A stretch of DNA of 64,000 nucleotides from Mactra quadrangularis (GCA_025267735.1 CM046301.1:55137872-55201871); one strand, 5' to 3'. Positions 12,901-21,344 are shown, numbered from the stretch's first letter. A program made the numbers and translations. Notes: a model not told the origin generated them from the letters alone.

Positions 12901-15900
12901 GTCTTAATACGCTTGACTATATTCTACCGGGTACCAAATTGCCGAATGCTATGATTAGTTGTGCATCTTAGTATAGATGTGATATTTGAAATGTCTATTA
13001 ATAGAACAGGGTTCATACATACTTGAAAAATCATTGAATAATGAGATTTTCCTGGAAAAATCATGAAATTTTGAGTCAAGGCAAAATATCATTGAAATGA
13101 TCATGCTAAAAAAATATATGTTTTGTTTATTATACCCCCGCTTCGAAGAAGAGGGGGTATACTGTTTTACCCTTGTTTTTACTTCAACCCATAAAAATGA
13201 ATGAAAAAGGTAAATTCAAATACCCGTATGAATCACATCTTAAAATGTTGGGTACCAATCATGCTTGGGTATGACAATGAGAATTTAACAACTGCTCCGT
13301 TTTCTGTTTTTCTACTCGTTTTGTCTGCTGTGATGCTGTGTTTTCAAATTGTACTTGTTTTGGGTCCTGTATGTGTGTCATGGAAAACTGTAAGCAATTA
13401 TGGAAAACATGGAAAAATCATGGAAATTTGGTATTCAAAATCTGTATGAACCCTGCAGAATGATGTGTTGCTAACTTGTTTTCTAGATATATGTGTATTG
13501 TACTTCTGTATGTTTTAGGTGAAGAATGTTTTGAAGAAATTTTAAAGAAAGTTAAAGAAGGATTATCTGGAGTAGAAAAACAACCTGAAAATACTGAGAA
13601 ATATAGTGATTTAGATAAAGGTAGTTGTAATATTTTCAAATGTTTATGTCTTTTGTAAGGTTGAATTTCTCTGACACAAAACTATTTTAAAGATCACAGA
13701 ACATGTTCCAGAAAACTGGTAAGCCGCGGCCGTGGCATAGTGGTTAGCATGTCTGACTTCGAATCTGGAGATCGTGGGTTCGAGCCCAGAAGGTAGATCA
13801 TACCCTATACATGAGTTGTCGGCCTCGTTGTAGGGTAAGTTAGTACTGGTGATAGAAAAGTGTCCAGGAAACATATCGTAGGAAGAGCTGACCGTCGTAT
13901 ATATGTCCTTAATATTTGTTGAATACGACGTTAAACCTTATTAAAAAAAAAGAAAACTGGTTTTTAATTGTGCATTGAATTTCTCTGTTTTCACTATGTT
14001 TGATTTTTAATATGATCAGTATTATTTTGTATGAACAAATGCAATCTCCATAAACAGATATCCTTTAGACCGCTGTTGTATAGGATCTCTTTGGTCGAGT
14101 GTCTCGTTAAGATGACCTTTGTGTCAACCAATCAATGCCTAACTTTCTTCTAGATGAAACACTTATGATTTTAATAGCAATTTTGAATTTTTTGACTCAG
14201 GTTTGCAAGCTAATTTGATGGTGTTATTTACAGACTGTGGTAGGTCTGTTCTTTGCAAATTGTGTGATGTAAACAAGTAACTTAACATAATAATTTGGCC
14301 ATAAATATTATAATGAAAAAAGGTCACCTGAATGTGACCCTCATAACGAAACAGCCAGATCTTGAATAAGTGTTTAAGCCTCTGGAATATTTTAGATCTT
14401 GTTTTAATTAGATTGGGACAAATTAATAACTAGTCTTTTTCATAAAATTAAAAGGAGATAACTCACTTTTTATTGAAAATTTAATAATTGGAAATTTAGT
14501 AAGTTAATTTGATGGTCATACTAATTGTTGACTAGTTGGGTAATTTCCAAATTAAAAAAAGGTCTGTTTGCCATAAAAAATATAATGAAGGTGTTTTGTT
14601 TTACAGGGAAAAATATATATGAAAATAAACCTTTTTTTCATTTTTAGGGCCAGCTACATATGGTGTTGTGAAGAAATTAAGGGATAATGATATGGATCTA
14701 CATACAGATAAACAGATGTACTCATGTGGATCACTGGCCCCTAAAATGGGGCGTGGCAATACTAGTGGCGGATGTATGGATCATAAATTTAGAAAGGAAC
14801 CAGAGCCTTGGGAACTAGCTGATGGGTAAAGTCCTTTATTATACTTATTATACTTATTATTAGATGCATGCTTTATTTATATTTTTGTGTCAATACTTTT
14901 TTTATTATTGTTTGTTTTTTCTCAACTGGCAAAGCATGAATAATTACTCGGTGTATGTGTTTGTTAAAATTTAAGTCGTAATACATCCATGAGTTTCCGA
15001 AAATGTGTATTATGATCGAGAAACACTGCTTATGCCGTATGATATGTTTTAGTCAACATATTTTTAATAACAATTAGGCCGCCAGTACAACAACAATTCA
15101 TTCAGTCACCGTGAAATTATTCAAGCTTTGACAGTTGAGAAAAAACGAACAATAAATTAGGTGTATTCTATTTTTCTTAGCCAGATTTTTAATATTCATA
15201 TATAAAGGGAGCTAACTAAGGTATATTATTTGGTGTCAGGAGTGAATGATCTCCCTTAGATTATTTTTTGTAGTTGCATTTTACAGGTTGTTAATGTTAC
15301 ATAATTTATAGGGTTATATCGAGGTCAAAGTTTATAGATTTTAAAATTGACTCTGTGCCTAAAACTCAGAATTAATTCATCAAGTACAATTGAAATAGTT
15401 TTGAAATATATTAGGTTTTCAAACATGGTCCACAGTCTTTGAATTCAGCCAGTGGACAGTGGACCGGGTCCACCAAAATTGACCTCAGTCCAGTGACTTT
15501 TATAAAGTGTGTGGTTTGTTTGTTCACCAACATTTTACCTCTTAATTTAATCTAGGATATAATTTTCTAAATCCTTAAAATGGAATGCTTATTTTAACTA
15601 ACACTTCACTAAGATTTTTTTGTTGAACTTTCATTCGGTCCAGTCATAAAGTCTATTTCACTAGTCCTATTGTCCAATGTTGACAAAAGTTTGTCATGAA
15701 GACTCAGTCCATAGAAATGCTTATAAAACAGAACTGTATTTTAAATATAAGGTCTATCATTGATAGAAAATTTTGTATTCATATATCGAAAGGCAAGTAT
15801 CAGTGGTACATCGATATATTGTGTCAGACAAGCAGTGTAAAAAAGCCACTAGAACTCTAGTATATATATACTATATAATGCCTTCATGATGTTATGCATG

Positions 15901-18900
15901 ATGTTAAAAGTTGTTTCAGACATAAAACAAACTAAAACAAACTGAATTGTTTAATACTTAACAGAAAACATGAAAACTCAGAAATATAAAAGAGTCCTTG
16001 ATCCAACCTTGTAACTGGAAAACTGACTAAAAATAATAGCACATAAAATTAAACTGATTTTTTTTAGTTTATAGCTTTATAAAATGCTAGATTGTATCAA
16101 TATTCCCAATTGCAAATCAATATCGAATCGTCTGTCAAGAATAGGTGATACATCGATATCGCGATTTCCGATGACAGTCTTATTAAACATGGATGCTGTA
16201 TTAAGTTTTTATAAACATGAGTCTTATATTTATTTTCAGATGCATACATGTAGTAGCAGAGTTATGTAAGTTGCAACAATTTGCTGGGAAAGTCTCTGAG
16301 TTATTACCCTTAGTAGCTAAAGCTGTTTCCTACGAGCACTACACACATCATACTCAAATGAAGGAAACTTTCTGCCAAAGGGTATGTTTCTTACTTATTT
16401 TAAGGGTTTTATATTGTGCAAATTTTGAAGTTTGGAGACTCACTTTTATATGGAAAACAAAGGTCCTATAATAAAAATTACTGACCCTCTTTATCTTGAA
16501 ATATTTTGAAGGTATTAGTAACTAAACAAGATGTCCATATGCTTTTAAAATGACAGTAGTCTAATAAAATGCAGTCAAGATTTCTTATCTTATGTAATTG
16601 TCACTCCCTAGGCCTGAGCCTTTGTGTTCTGGAAACTGGTCTACGAGAAAAAAAAATTTGACATTTATAAATTTTATGGTTGTAGAATAGTTTTGGACAG
16701 TGTAGGTATAAATGTCTATAAATGGTCATGGAATGTCTGGCTCTGTGTAAGTATAAAACTTCTAAATATGGTCATGAAAAAAATTGATTGGTCGAGTATT
16801 TTTTCTTTGTGTTGGACATCACTTGATGGTTGTTATATGGTATGGAAAACTATGTGGATTAGTTCAGGCTATTATATATTTCATCTATTGTTGTAAGTTT
16901 ATCACATTTTATGATGTTTTTCTTCAGTTACCACATATGGCTGCAGGGCTTGGTAAAAGATATTTCAAGATGTATCTAGAACTCTTTGTTGATCCTATCT
17001 TCACCAGTTTGGTATGTTTCCTTTTTTGTCATTCTGTGTTTTGTTTTAATTTTAAACCAGGCCTTCTAGCCAAACTGTGAATGAATTCAATTTTGCACAA
17101 ACGCTAATTTTAAAAAATATAGTGTTTAGCCATTTAAACAGTTTAACTTGCTTAGCTATATTTTATTTCATTGATTGATTGCTAGCTGCACTACACTTAA
17201 CAAAAGTTCTTTCCGATCACTTTTCAAATTTTAATTATTTTATAACGGGCCAATGGATCCTTATTAAATTTTGCAGAGGTGACTTTTGTGTCATTTTCAA
17301 CATATTTTGGCACGAAATGTTTTTGCAGAATGTGGCGAGTATCAAATTTTACATAGAATAATTCCTTGTTAACTTTATAAGTAGAAAAACAACTTCCAAG
17401 TTTTAGAACTGTTCTCATGTTTGCTGTAAACAAATATATCTTCATAGAATGGCTTTAATGTCAAGGTCGCTATAACATTGAATACTTCAGTATATCTGAA
17501 ACTTGTGTTGATTTAGGTTGTAAAATTTGATACATTGGTTGGAGAATAACCCAGCTACAGACCCTTGAACTATTGGTCATTATTATGTGGTCTTTGTTTT
17601 TTGTGGTTTAATGGTCAATGTCTCAGCTCACAAATCTTTCAAACCATTTAATTGGCCAGTTTTCTTAGCAATCTGTCCTCAGGTTTCCTTCTTACACCAA
17701 AAGTAGTTGATATCAAATTGAGAGTACCAGTGTGCAAGACACAAGCTAATGATGTCTGTAAGAACATGGCTACATGTTATTTGAATTTTAATACACTAAC
17801 TATAAAACTGGATATGCTACTGTTACAAAACATACTATTTTGGAAATCAAGAAATCAAGGTATGATCAAAGTTTAAACTTTCTTGTGCAATAGATATTAA
17901 CTATGCTACTGAAAAGTCCTAGAAAATAATGGCACTGTAAATATTTGGTGTATTTGTGATCATTCTGGACACAAAAGCTGAAAAAACAGGTGCCAGACAA
18001 AATCTAATTTAAATGCAAAAATCTAGGAAAATTATGTCTGGCACCTGTAGAAAATAGAGAAGTGTTCAACATACGACTGATGTCTCATAGTAACTACTTC
18101 AGTATACATTGTGATTATATAAAGTGCTATAAAGGAATGGAGAAGTAAGACAGTCTAACCTTGTGTAGAATAACCATTATGTGTTCTGATAATGTTACTA
18201 ATTTGTTATTTCAGAGTTGTGATAATGCATTAACATCCACAGCTGCTGCTAATTGTTTATCTGAGTTAGGTAAATACCTTGGACCATCAATATTGAGAGG
18301 TAGAATTGAACAATATAACCCAAGGTTAGTGAAAAAATGTTACTCTTTCATTGTTTTTATTCAGATGATGGAGGGAAAAGCATTCTTTGCCATTAAAATT
18401 TCACAAGCCCTTATATTTATGCTTTATAGTAATTGACTGATTTATCAATAAGCCCGTTTTAGTGTTTGCACAAGTCCCAATACCCCCCCCCCCAAAAAAA
18501 AGGCTGACATGTGCATATCCTATTTTGGTTAGGTCCATTTATTTTTCGCTGAGTTATGGTCCTTTGATAAAAAATGTTGTCCACTCATTTTCTCAGCAGC
18601 TAATTTCTTGACAAACATTCATTTAGGGATATTTTATCACATTCAGTGATAGGTCTAGTTATTTAATGCAAAAACATGGATGGGAAGCAAATAAGTCTAT
18701 AGTGAATAATTATCATTGCATTTAGAGACCTGTGCAGCATATTGAAAAAAATCTAACGATTATTTTACAATACAATAAAGTGGGATTTACTACTAGGATT
18801 GACAATAAGATGTTTGGTAATACGGGCCCATGAACTCTGATAACATTTTTCGCCCGGCTAGCTCAGTTGGTAGCACGCAAGTCTACTGATAGAGGGTGGT

Positions 18901-20858
18901 GGGTTTGATTCCCATGCGGGGCATACTTTTTGTGGAGCTTGGTCATGAAATTATTTCTACGGCCATTCTCCCTCCTACCAATGATTTTTTATTATGTAGG
19001 GCAGTTGTCAGTTACTGAAGAAAGTATGCACTTAGTAGTTGGTTAACAGCTTAATCCAGAGATTTAGCCTTTCCAGGAGGAGTGAGTAGGTTGACTGACT
19101 GCTGTTATATGACCTATACAATGTGTTGCTATGGCGTTAAACCCTACAAAAAACAAAAACAATAAAAAAACTCTGATAACTTAATTGCTTAATAGAAAAT
19201 GGACTTCAGAGACTTAAAAATTGTTAGACTGTTCTCACTTTATAGTTTGAATTGTGTATAAGTTAAACGAAATATTTTGTTAACTGTGTATATAAATATC
19301 TTTACATGTATTTCCTGATGTACAAAATATATAAATGTTATGATATGGGTATATATAAGAAAACAGTTGTATTTTTAACTTTTCTCGCTATTGTTTTTGT
19401 GATTGAAGACAAATTATCACAACTTTCTTAGTTATGTTTATTTTACATCCAGTTTGTTAAATTAAATCTAAGCAGGAAGCCGATCGTGTGAGGGTTTTTT
19501 TGCACATTTAAAATTATTCATTGATTAGTCAGTCATTGTTTCATCACTATTTAACCAAACACTACTGTGTGATAATAAAAGTATTGTTGTAAACATGGAT
19601 GTTTATGTAGAGCTTTGTATTGCTGATAATTAAAACAGCATGGAATATGTTGTACTTTAAATATTTGCAGGAGCAGTAGTACAGTGGTAGGAAGGGCTAT
19701 TAGGGATTGAGAGTTTTTGGGTTCCATTCCCACTAGGGGCGCTGCTAATTTCCTTGAGCAAGGAATTTACCTGTGATTGCTTCACTTCTCCTAGGTGTAA
19801 ATGGGTAGTATAATTCCGTTTGCACCAGTTTGTCAGCTGCACTAATAAGTGGAATAAAAAGACTCCTCAGGGAGATTGATAGATAGATAACAGTAGCCCA
19901 ATGACCAGGGGTAATAGCTGTAAAATTGGTGTACATGCATAAGCATGAAATTTAGTGCCATTACATTTTTTAGATATTAAATTTTGTTGTAAATAATAAT
20001 AAGGAACTTCATGCATGAATCTACACTACTTATATACTGCCTACTGGGCAAGATTCATATTTTAGCGGAAAACTAAAGAAACTATGCCATATAGAATGGT
20101 TTCCCAAGATCAGGGAAAAGTCAGGGAGAAAGAATATTTTTCAAGGTCAGGGAAATGTCATGGAATTTTGAAATAAGTCGGGGAAATTTGAAAAAATAAG
20201 CAAAAGTCAGGGAAAATAAGAAACAAAATAGGAAAGTAAGAAACAAAATAAGTAATATTTTTGGAGCATAACATGTGTTATCAAATACTTTTCATTTCGG
20301 ATAAGTGTATGCATACTAAATGAAATTAAACAACTCAAGTAGTTAAAATGACAATTCCATGTACTTTGTATCTTAATTAATTTAAGATGAAGAATGGGTG
20401 GAAAGAGGTTGGCTAATATGGGAAGAAGGAGGCCAACATAAAAAAATACATTTAGTGCCCAAAGATTGTGCAAACTTAACACTGTTACCCATTAGGGAAA
20501 AATAGTTTTGGTCAAGGAAAAATTATGTGTGGGTAATGTTTAGAATATGCCTTTTAATTACAAGTTTTTCTTAAAAGTTTGAGAACATAAATGTTCTTAA
20601 ATTTTGTTAGGGAATATTTGTTGAAAATCTGTATTATTGATTTGTTATTATACTTTTGTATATTACAGGTATTTGGAACAACTACCGCCTGATTTCGGAC
20701 AAGGTTCTATTGGAATGTCAAGACCAGGTCCTCCTGGGGTCAGCCCCTTTAATCAACCTGGTGCATGTCCTAGGGGCCCAGATAACCCTTTATGTGTAGC
20801 ACCCAGGACTTTTCCAATAGACCAGCTTCCTAAAGCTCCTTTTCCTCCAAGAACATAA
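732..20858 (+). CDS. HEAT-repeat-like protein, 15 visible exons, 5' partial (spliced)
   Basis: Fifteen exons joined through AG/GT sites give one open frame of 639 residues plus TAA; every split codon closes in phase. The translation is rich in amphipathic helix pairs of HEAT/armadillo type, with the usual D..VR..A core: NRFVRETGYYVCASLV (exon 3), NWSQVRLASSVACRKFL (exons 4-5), NHAVREAACACIAELG (exon 7), DSWPVRDAACVACGNF (exons 7-8) and PSVRQGAALALCNVV (exon 9). It ends in a Pro/Gly-rich tail without predicted helix (about residues 583-639). HEAT solenoids are generally scaffolds or transport-type adaptors in cytoplasm or nucleus, but no partner or catalytic motif is visible, so the function is left open. 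I see no signal peptide or membrane segment. The first exon(s) and start codon lie left of the window: exon 1 here opens with two bases of a split codon. Residue numbers in the exon entries count from the first complete codon. Confidence 0.9.
1290..1502 (+). mobile_element. 3' half of a Tc1/mariner-type MITE (T1 family)
   Basis: Ends in CTTTTGGTGGGCACTG followed by TA, the same right terminus as the complete copy at 25796-26174. The internal sequence around 1300-1420 (ATTCAGCATCTGGCAT, then CATAGATTTTAAGC) is shared with that copy. No left terminus was found, so it is 5'-truncated. Confidence 0.65.
1558..1628 (+). CDS. HEAT-like gene, exon 2
   Basis: Acceptor ATTTCAG, donor GTGAGC. Encodes RHSTEAAQIFHDTAGWKSLE and on to residue 84, with a split K85. 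Short exon (71 bp), phase 2 at its end. The intron after it holds the 33-bp satellite and the hAT-like insertion. Confidence 0.88.
1746..2154 (+). repeat. 33-bp tandem repeat (satellite), about 12.4 copies
   Basis: Unit of 33 bp containing GATATCATTGTTTCTAAG and CATGCAACAGCAAA, highly homogeneous (A/G and C/T swaps only). The period is a multiple of three and lacks stops in several frames, which gives long artificial ORFs on both strands. The array is interrupted at 2154 by a transposon and resumes at 3030 for about one further unit. Confidence 0.95.
2155..3029 (-). mobile_element. Non-autonomous hAT-like element with transposase zinc-finger remnant
   Basis: 875-bp insertion splitting the 33-bp satellite. 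Termini are CAGTGTTTTCTCCAG and its complement CTGGAGAAAACACTG; both flanks read ATTGTT (2149-2154 and 3030-3035), a 6-bp target duplication. The minus strand encodes a broken reading frame in three pieces (see next entry), so the element is probably an internally deleted derivative of an autonomous copy. The CAGNG ends fit the hAT superfamily; 6-bp duplications are shorter than the usual 8 but occur in some hAT subgroups. Confidence 0.85.
2232..2788 (-). pseudogene. Remnant of hAT-type transposase N-terminus (zinc-finger region), frameshifted
   Basis: Three overlapping minus-strand frames read in order: a Ser/Lys-rich leader (MSSFSAMSAPKQRRLTAFF, 2788-2522), then FRQNWLKENPWLNFDNDK followed by MTCSICLSENKAS (2568-2362), then GCTNFRHSTLLRHISSSQH (2468-2232). 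The pattern W..F.....M.C..C, then GC.NFR...L..H...H, is the BED/TTF-like zinc finger found at the start of many hAT transposases. At least two frame changes are needed and nothing of the DDE catalytic domain follows, so it is not functional. Confidence 0.75.
3030..3061 (+). repeat. Displaced last unit of the 33-bp satellite
   Basis: ATTGTTTCTAAGACATGC continues the satellite exactly where the insertion at 2155 broke it. This fixes both insertion borders. Confidence 0.9.
3299..3513 (+). CDS. HEAT-like gene, exon 3
   Basis: Acceptor TTGCAG, donor GTGAGT; residues 85-156 plus a split D157. Contains a clear HEAT-type helix pair: DQELLDLIFRALTHT followed by NRFVRETGYYVCASLVECG. The frame is also open upstream of the acceptor (from 3168), but that part lacks the repeat pattern and is taken as intron. 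Confidence 0.9.
3514..4139. other. Intron 3, left part, nothing recognised
   Basis: AT-rich unique-looking intron sequence between exon 3 and the foldback element. No repeat or regulatory motif stands out. Confidence 0.5.
4142..4853. mobile_element. 712-bp foldback MITE with palindromic TTATTTCG interior
   Basis: Inverted termini begin CGGAGCCCCTAAAGTGACAT and match for about 60 bp on each side; TA stands at 4140-4141 and 4854-4855, so it looks like a mariner-type insertion. The interior is almost entirely variations of short palindromes such as AATAATTATTTCG and CGTTTAAACG, with homopolymer spacers, and it can fold on itself many times over. No coding capacity. Confidence 0.85.
4939..5030 (+). 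CDS. HEAT-like gene, exon 4 (its donor is the first copy of a satellite)
   Basis: Acceptor TTACAG, donor GTAAGT at 5031; residues 157-187, ending GRGLADNWSQ, which joins in phase to VRLASSVA of exon 5. The last ten exonic bases and the donor form the first unit of a 46-bp tandem array that runs to about 6170, so equivalent donors recur about every 46 bp downstream. Only the first donor is clearly compatible with the reading frame: an in-frame TAA appears at 5094-5096 if the intron is read through. Confidence 0.9.
5021..6170 (+). repeat. 46-bp tandem array, 25 copies, carrying the exon 4 splice donor
   Basis: First unit: CTGGTCACAA (last exonic bases) then GTAAGTT (donor). Units recur every 46 bp (two of 45 bp near 5750-5800) with very few substitutions; GGTCACAA starts at 5023 in the first copy and at 6125 in the twenty-fifth. 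All but one copy keep GTAAGT (one near 5859 has GTTAGT). The unit therefore contains a complete strong 5' splice site with its exonic side. Confidence 0.97.
6654..6763 (+). CDS. HEAT-like gene, exon 5
   Basis: Acceptor TTTCAG, donor GTAATT; residues 188-223 plus a split R224. VRLASSVACRKFLNSLP completes the helix begun by DNWSQ of exon 4, then QFYPVLLPRMCLNR begins the next helix pair. Confidence 0.9.
7146..7419 (+). repeat. Dispersed repeat R1, copy 1
   Basis: About 275 bp matching 10161-10450 with many small differences: shared blocks include TTTGGCGAAAC, TTCTGCCATTTATTGTCAG and ATGTGATGAACAGAATTAG. Copy 1 lies in intron 5 and copy 2 in intron 7. No termini recognised; family unknown. Confidence 0.8.
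7448..7539. repeat. Fragment of a 'CCCCC/GGGGG hairpin' element (Helentron-like)
   Basis: TTATACCCCCAAAAACTCTGGGGGTATATAA is a terminal-type hairpin; it is followed by GTCGGTCGGG and a tract that continues after the SINE at 7856 to about 7930 (CATTCAGTGATAGGTCT). The same tract recurs at about 18600-18655. Confidence 0.5.
7554..7841 (+). mobile_element. tRNA-derived SINE, family A, full-length, with 14-bp TSD
   Basis: tRNA-like head with box A (TAGCCCAGTTGGTAGC) and box B (GGTTCAAATCC), then a tRNA-unrelated body and an ATAAATAAAT tail. Perfect target duplication TCCTTTTCTTGGCA at 7540-7553 and 7842-7855. The body contains the central block GTGAGTACTGG..ATAGA..A, then TCCAGGAAA (about 7734-7766), shared with family B. 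Confidence 0.92.
7950..8052 (+). CDS. HEAT-like gene, exon 6
   Basis: Acceptor TTTCAG, donor GTAGGA; residues 224-258, YYVAEGVRIYSQDTW through EMYIAQV. Ending at 8052 rather than at the earlier GTGGTA keeps the phase and gives AQV-VDYYVEA across the junction. Confidence 0.87.
8109..8225. repeat. Inverted repeat, 48-bp arms, 21-bp loop
   Basis: Left arm 8109-8156 (ends CCAATGTCGTAA), right arm 8178-8225 (begins TTACGACGTTGG). About 80-85 percent complementary by eye; the core AATGATTACCAG..CC.A is perfect. Lies just inside intron 6. Probably a small foldback MITE. Confidence 0.75.
8245..8345 (+). repeat. Degraded repeat fragment sharing a block with 29240-29375
   Basis: GGGGACCAGGAAGCAG, then CTCTAAAGTG, matches GGGAGACCAGGAAGTGG, then CTCTAGAGTG at about 29309-29334. 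It probably comes from the 3' part of an old SINE. Confidence 0.45.
8786..9052. mobile_element. Short Helentron/pearl-like element with GGGGGTAT termini
   Basis: Starts ATTATACCCCCGCTTCGAAG..GAGGGGGGTAT (a terminal hairpin), followed by a GTGC/GTCC microsatellite and a body that ends GGCGGGGGTATCACTAGTG. The 5' hairpin recurs at 13129-13175. The structure parallels the larger element at 40250-42613. Confidence 0.55.
9280..9716 (-). mobile_element. Unclassified repeat R2 inserted in SINE D, itself carrying a MITE
   Basis: The outer parts 9280-9473 and 9664-9716 match, on the opposite strand, about 14195-14430 (shared AAAAGGTCA.CTGAA..TGACCCTC and GCCAGATCT). The copy at 14.2 kb lacks the inner MITE, which defines the insertion. 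Confidence 0.7.
9476..9661. mobile_element. 186-bp mariner-type MITE with TATGTTATA repeats
   Basis: Termini CAGTAAAACTTGGATATAAC and the complement of GTTATAACCAAGTTCTACTG; TA on both sides (9474-9475 and 9662-9663). The inside is built from repeated GTATGTTATAACC blocks in both orientations. Confidence 0.85.
9964..10141 (+). CDS. HEAT-like gene, exon 7
   Basis: Acceptor TTACAG, donor GTAGGT; residues 259-317 plus a split A318. Carries the best HEAT unit of the gene: DNHAVREAACACIAELGAKV, then YIPQLLEALIICFNDDSW and PVRD. The helix of the next repeat continues in exon 8. Confidence 0.92.
10161..10450 (+). repeat. Dispersed repeat R1, copy 2
   Basis: Partner of 7146-7419, beginning 20 bp after exon 7 and ending at AAATCCGGCT. 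Unknown family. Confidence 0.8.
10623..10853. mobile_element. MITE family T3, copy 1
   Basis: Inverted ends ATTTTCACAAAAATTCTTAC and GTAAGATATTTTTGTGAAAA. The internal blocks CTACATAATTCAAT..TGTTTGGAATTGAT are shared with 46251-46425 and, more weakly, 52303-52500. Confidence 0.65.
10969..11003 (-). repeat. Head fragment of SINE family C
   Basis: GACTTGCGTGCTTCTAACTG followed by AGCTAGCCGGGCGG is the reverse complement of the family C head (compare 18845-18885). Truncated to the box A region. Confidence 0.65.
11429..11480 (+). CDS. HEAT-like gene, exon 8 (52 bp)
   Basis: Acceptor TTTTTAG, donor GTAATA; residues 318-334 plus a split R335: ACVACGNFVVCFPDES. A very short exon whose two phases fit its neighbours and complete the helix DSWPVRDAACVACGNF. 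Confidence 0.9.
11979..12088 (+). CDS. HEAT-like gene, exon 9
   Basis: Acceptor TTTCAG, donor GTAAGT; residues 335-371 plus a split G372. SSLPALYPLFFNNLQD is helix A and NIPSVRQGAALALCNVVKAY is helix B of a HEAT unit. Confidence 0.92.
12301..12623. mobile_element. 323-bp MITE with about 50-bp TIRs and 8-bp TSD
   Basis: Ends CACAGAGAATTGTCAAGTTA and the complement of ACTCGACAATTCCCTGTG; arms continue through CCTCCCTTTGATTTT and CATACCTTTTA. Flanks TTTAATTG (12293-12300) and CTTAATTG (12624-12631) match 7 of 8, suggesting a hAT-type target duplication. In intron 9. Confidence 0.8.
13007..13455. mobile_element. 449-bp element with CAGGGTTCATACA termini
   Basis: Perfect 13-bp inverted ends, CAGGGTTCATACA and TGTATGAACCCTG. 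Flanks TAGAA and CAGAA could be a mutated 5-bp duplication. The interior contains a GGGGGTAT hairpin block (13129-13175) that matches 8786 onward, so at least one further insertion is nested here. The GAAAAATCATG motifs next to both ends are themselves inverted. Confidence 0.65.
13519..13620 (+). CDS. HEAT-like gene, exon 10
   Basis: Acceptor TTTTAG, donor GTAGTT; residues 372-405 plus a split G406. EECFEEILKKVKEGLSGV is a charged amphipathic helix, followed by a polar linker ending EKYSDLDK. Confidence 0.9.
13721..13950 (+). mobile_element. SINE family B, with 11-bp TSD
   Basis: Head GCCGTGGCATAGTGGTTAGC (box A) and GGGTTCGAGCCC (box B), tRNA-Arg-like in shape, then the central block shared with family A and a tail GACGTTAAACC..A-run. 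Target duplication AGAAAACTGGT at 13710-13720 and 13951-13961. Inserted 100 bp after exon 10. Confidence 0.92.
14195..14430 (+). repeat. Repeat R2, uninterrupted copy
   Basis: Homologous to the sequence flanking the MITE at 9476-9661 but without that MITE. Lies in intron 10. Ends not defined. Confidence 0.6.
14648..14825 (+). CDS. HEAT-like gene, exon 11 (non-helical conserved-looking insert)
   Basis: Acceptor TTTTTAG, donor GTAAAG; residues 406-464 plus a split G465. The segment GPATYGVVKKLRDNDMDLHT...YSCGSLAPKMGRG, then EPEPWELADG, lacks a HEAT pattern and is Gly/Cys-rich. It probably forms a loop between solenoid halves. Confidence 0.9.
14826..16239. other. Intron 11, nothing recognised
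   Basis: 1.4 kb of AT-rich sequence. Short ATCGAT-rich clusters near 15785-15815 and 16100-16160 may belong to a degraded repeat. No convincing element borders. Confidence 0.45.
16240..16381 (+). CDS. HEAT-like gene, exon 12
   Basis: Acceptor TTTCAG, donor GTATGT; residues 465-512. Helical repeats resume: CIHVVAELCKLQQFAGKV then SELLPLVAKAVSYEHYTH. Confidence 0.9.
16928..17011 (+). CDS. HEAT-like gene, exon 13
   Basis: Acceptor CTTCAG, donor GTATGT; residues 513-540, LPHMAAGLGKRYFKMYLELF and on to SL. Exactly 28 codons with phase 0 at both ends, so skipping it would keep the frame. Confidence 0.88.
17986..18048. repeat. Small perfect hairpin, 14-bp arms
   Basis: ACAGGTGCCAGACA (17986-17999) and TGTCTGGCACCTGT (18035-18048) with a 35-base A/T-rich loop, in intron 13. 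Could be a tiny MITE or an RNA hairpin in the pre-mRNA. Confidence 0.75.
18215..18324 (+). CDS. HEAT-like gene, exon 14
   Basis: Acceptor TTTCAG, donor GTTAGT (a weaker donor than the rest); residues 541-576 plus a split R577. SCDNALTSTAAANCLSELGK is a repeat helix, followed by YLGPSILRGRIEQYNP. Confidence 0.88.
18845..19168 (+). mobile_element. SINE family C, full-length, with 12-bp TSD
   Basis: Head with box A TAGCTCAGTTGGTAGC and box B GGGTTTGATTCCC; long body; tail GGCGTTAAACCCTAC then A-rich. Target duplication AACTCTGATAAC at 18833-18844 and 19169-19180. In intron 14. Other copies: 32801-33112 and 51029-51353, both reversed. Confidence 0.92.
19672..19968 (+). mobile_element. SINE family D, intact reference copy
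   Basis: tRNA-like head (GTAGTACAGTGGTAGG, box B-like GGGTTCCATTCCC), body with CTAGGTGTAAATGGGTA and CCCAATGACCAGGGGTAA. No obvious A-tail. Matches 9208-9926, 39718-39868, 51365-51650 and a fragment at 60640-60700. Confidence 0.75.
20669..20858 (+). CDS. HEAT-like gene, last coding exon and stop
   Basis: Acceptor TTACAG; residues 577-639 then TAA at 20856-20858. Begins YLEQLPPDFGQGS and becomes Pro/Gly-rich (RPGPPGVSPFNQPG, then PLCVAPRTFPIDQLPKAPFP). It is more GC-rich than the introns. No exon appears to follow the stop. Confidence 0.9.
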
Positions 20859-20967
20859 CTGTGAAGGCAATATGTAAAATGTGTAAAAAAAAACAATACG
20901 TAAAATCATACGTAAAATGATAAAATCATTTGGTGCAGAGATTGTTGATAATTAAAGTTTCAGTATA

Positions 20968-21344
20968 CATTGCTCTCCAAAAGTTCCTTCACACATTCAA
21001 AATTTACATTGAACTAAATAGACTTTTAAAAAGTTATAAAAGCACTTTATTGTCAAATGATTTTTCAATTTTGCTTATTGAAATCAGTACAGTTTTCATT
21101 TAGATTGGTTACAAAACATCTAAAATTTGATATCAGTTAATTTACATGCAATTACCATAGTTTAGAAGGCTGATAGATAGTGTTTGCCTCAACTCAAAAA
21201 ATAAAATATAAACCTAGAAATTCTGTTTCAATTGCATGAATAATGAATAAAATATACAACGAAATAATGATTTTATCCAAATTGAACATGAAAACGGTAG
21301 CAATTCAATTCATTATTCTTTGAAAAAACTTTTGGAGGGCAGTG
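20968..21344. mobile_element. Tc1/mariner-type MITE in the presumed 3' UTR
   Basis: Ends CATTGCTCTCCAAAAGTTCC and the complement of AACTTTTGGAGGGCAGTG, with TA on each side (20966-20967, 21345-21346). 377 bp, close in length and termini to the T1 copy at 25796-26174. It starts 110 bp after the stop codon. Confidence 0.8.
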
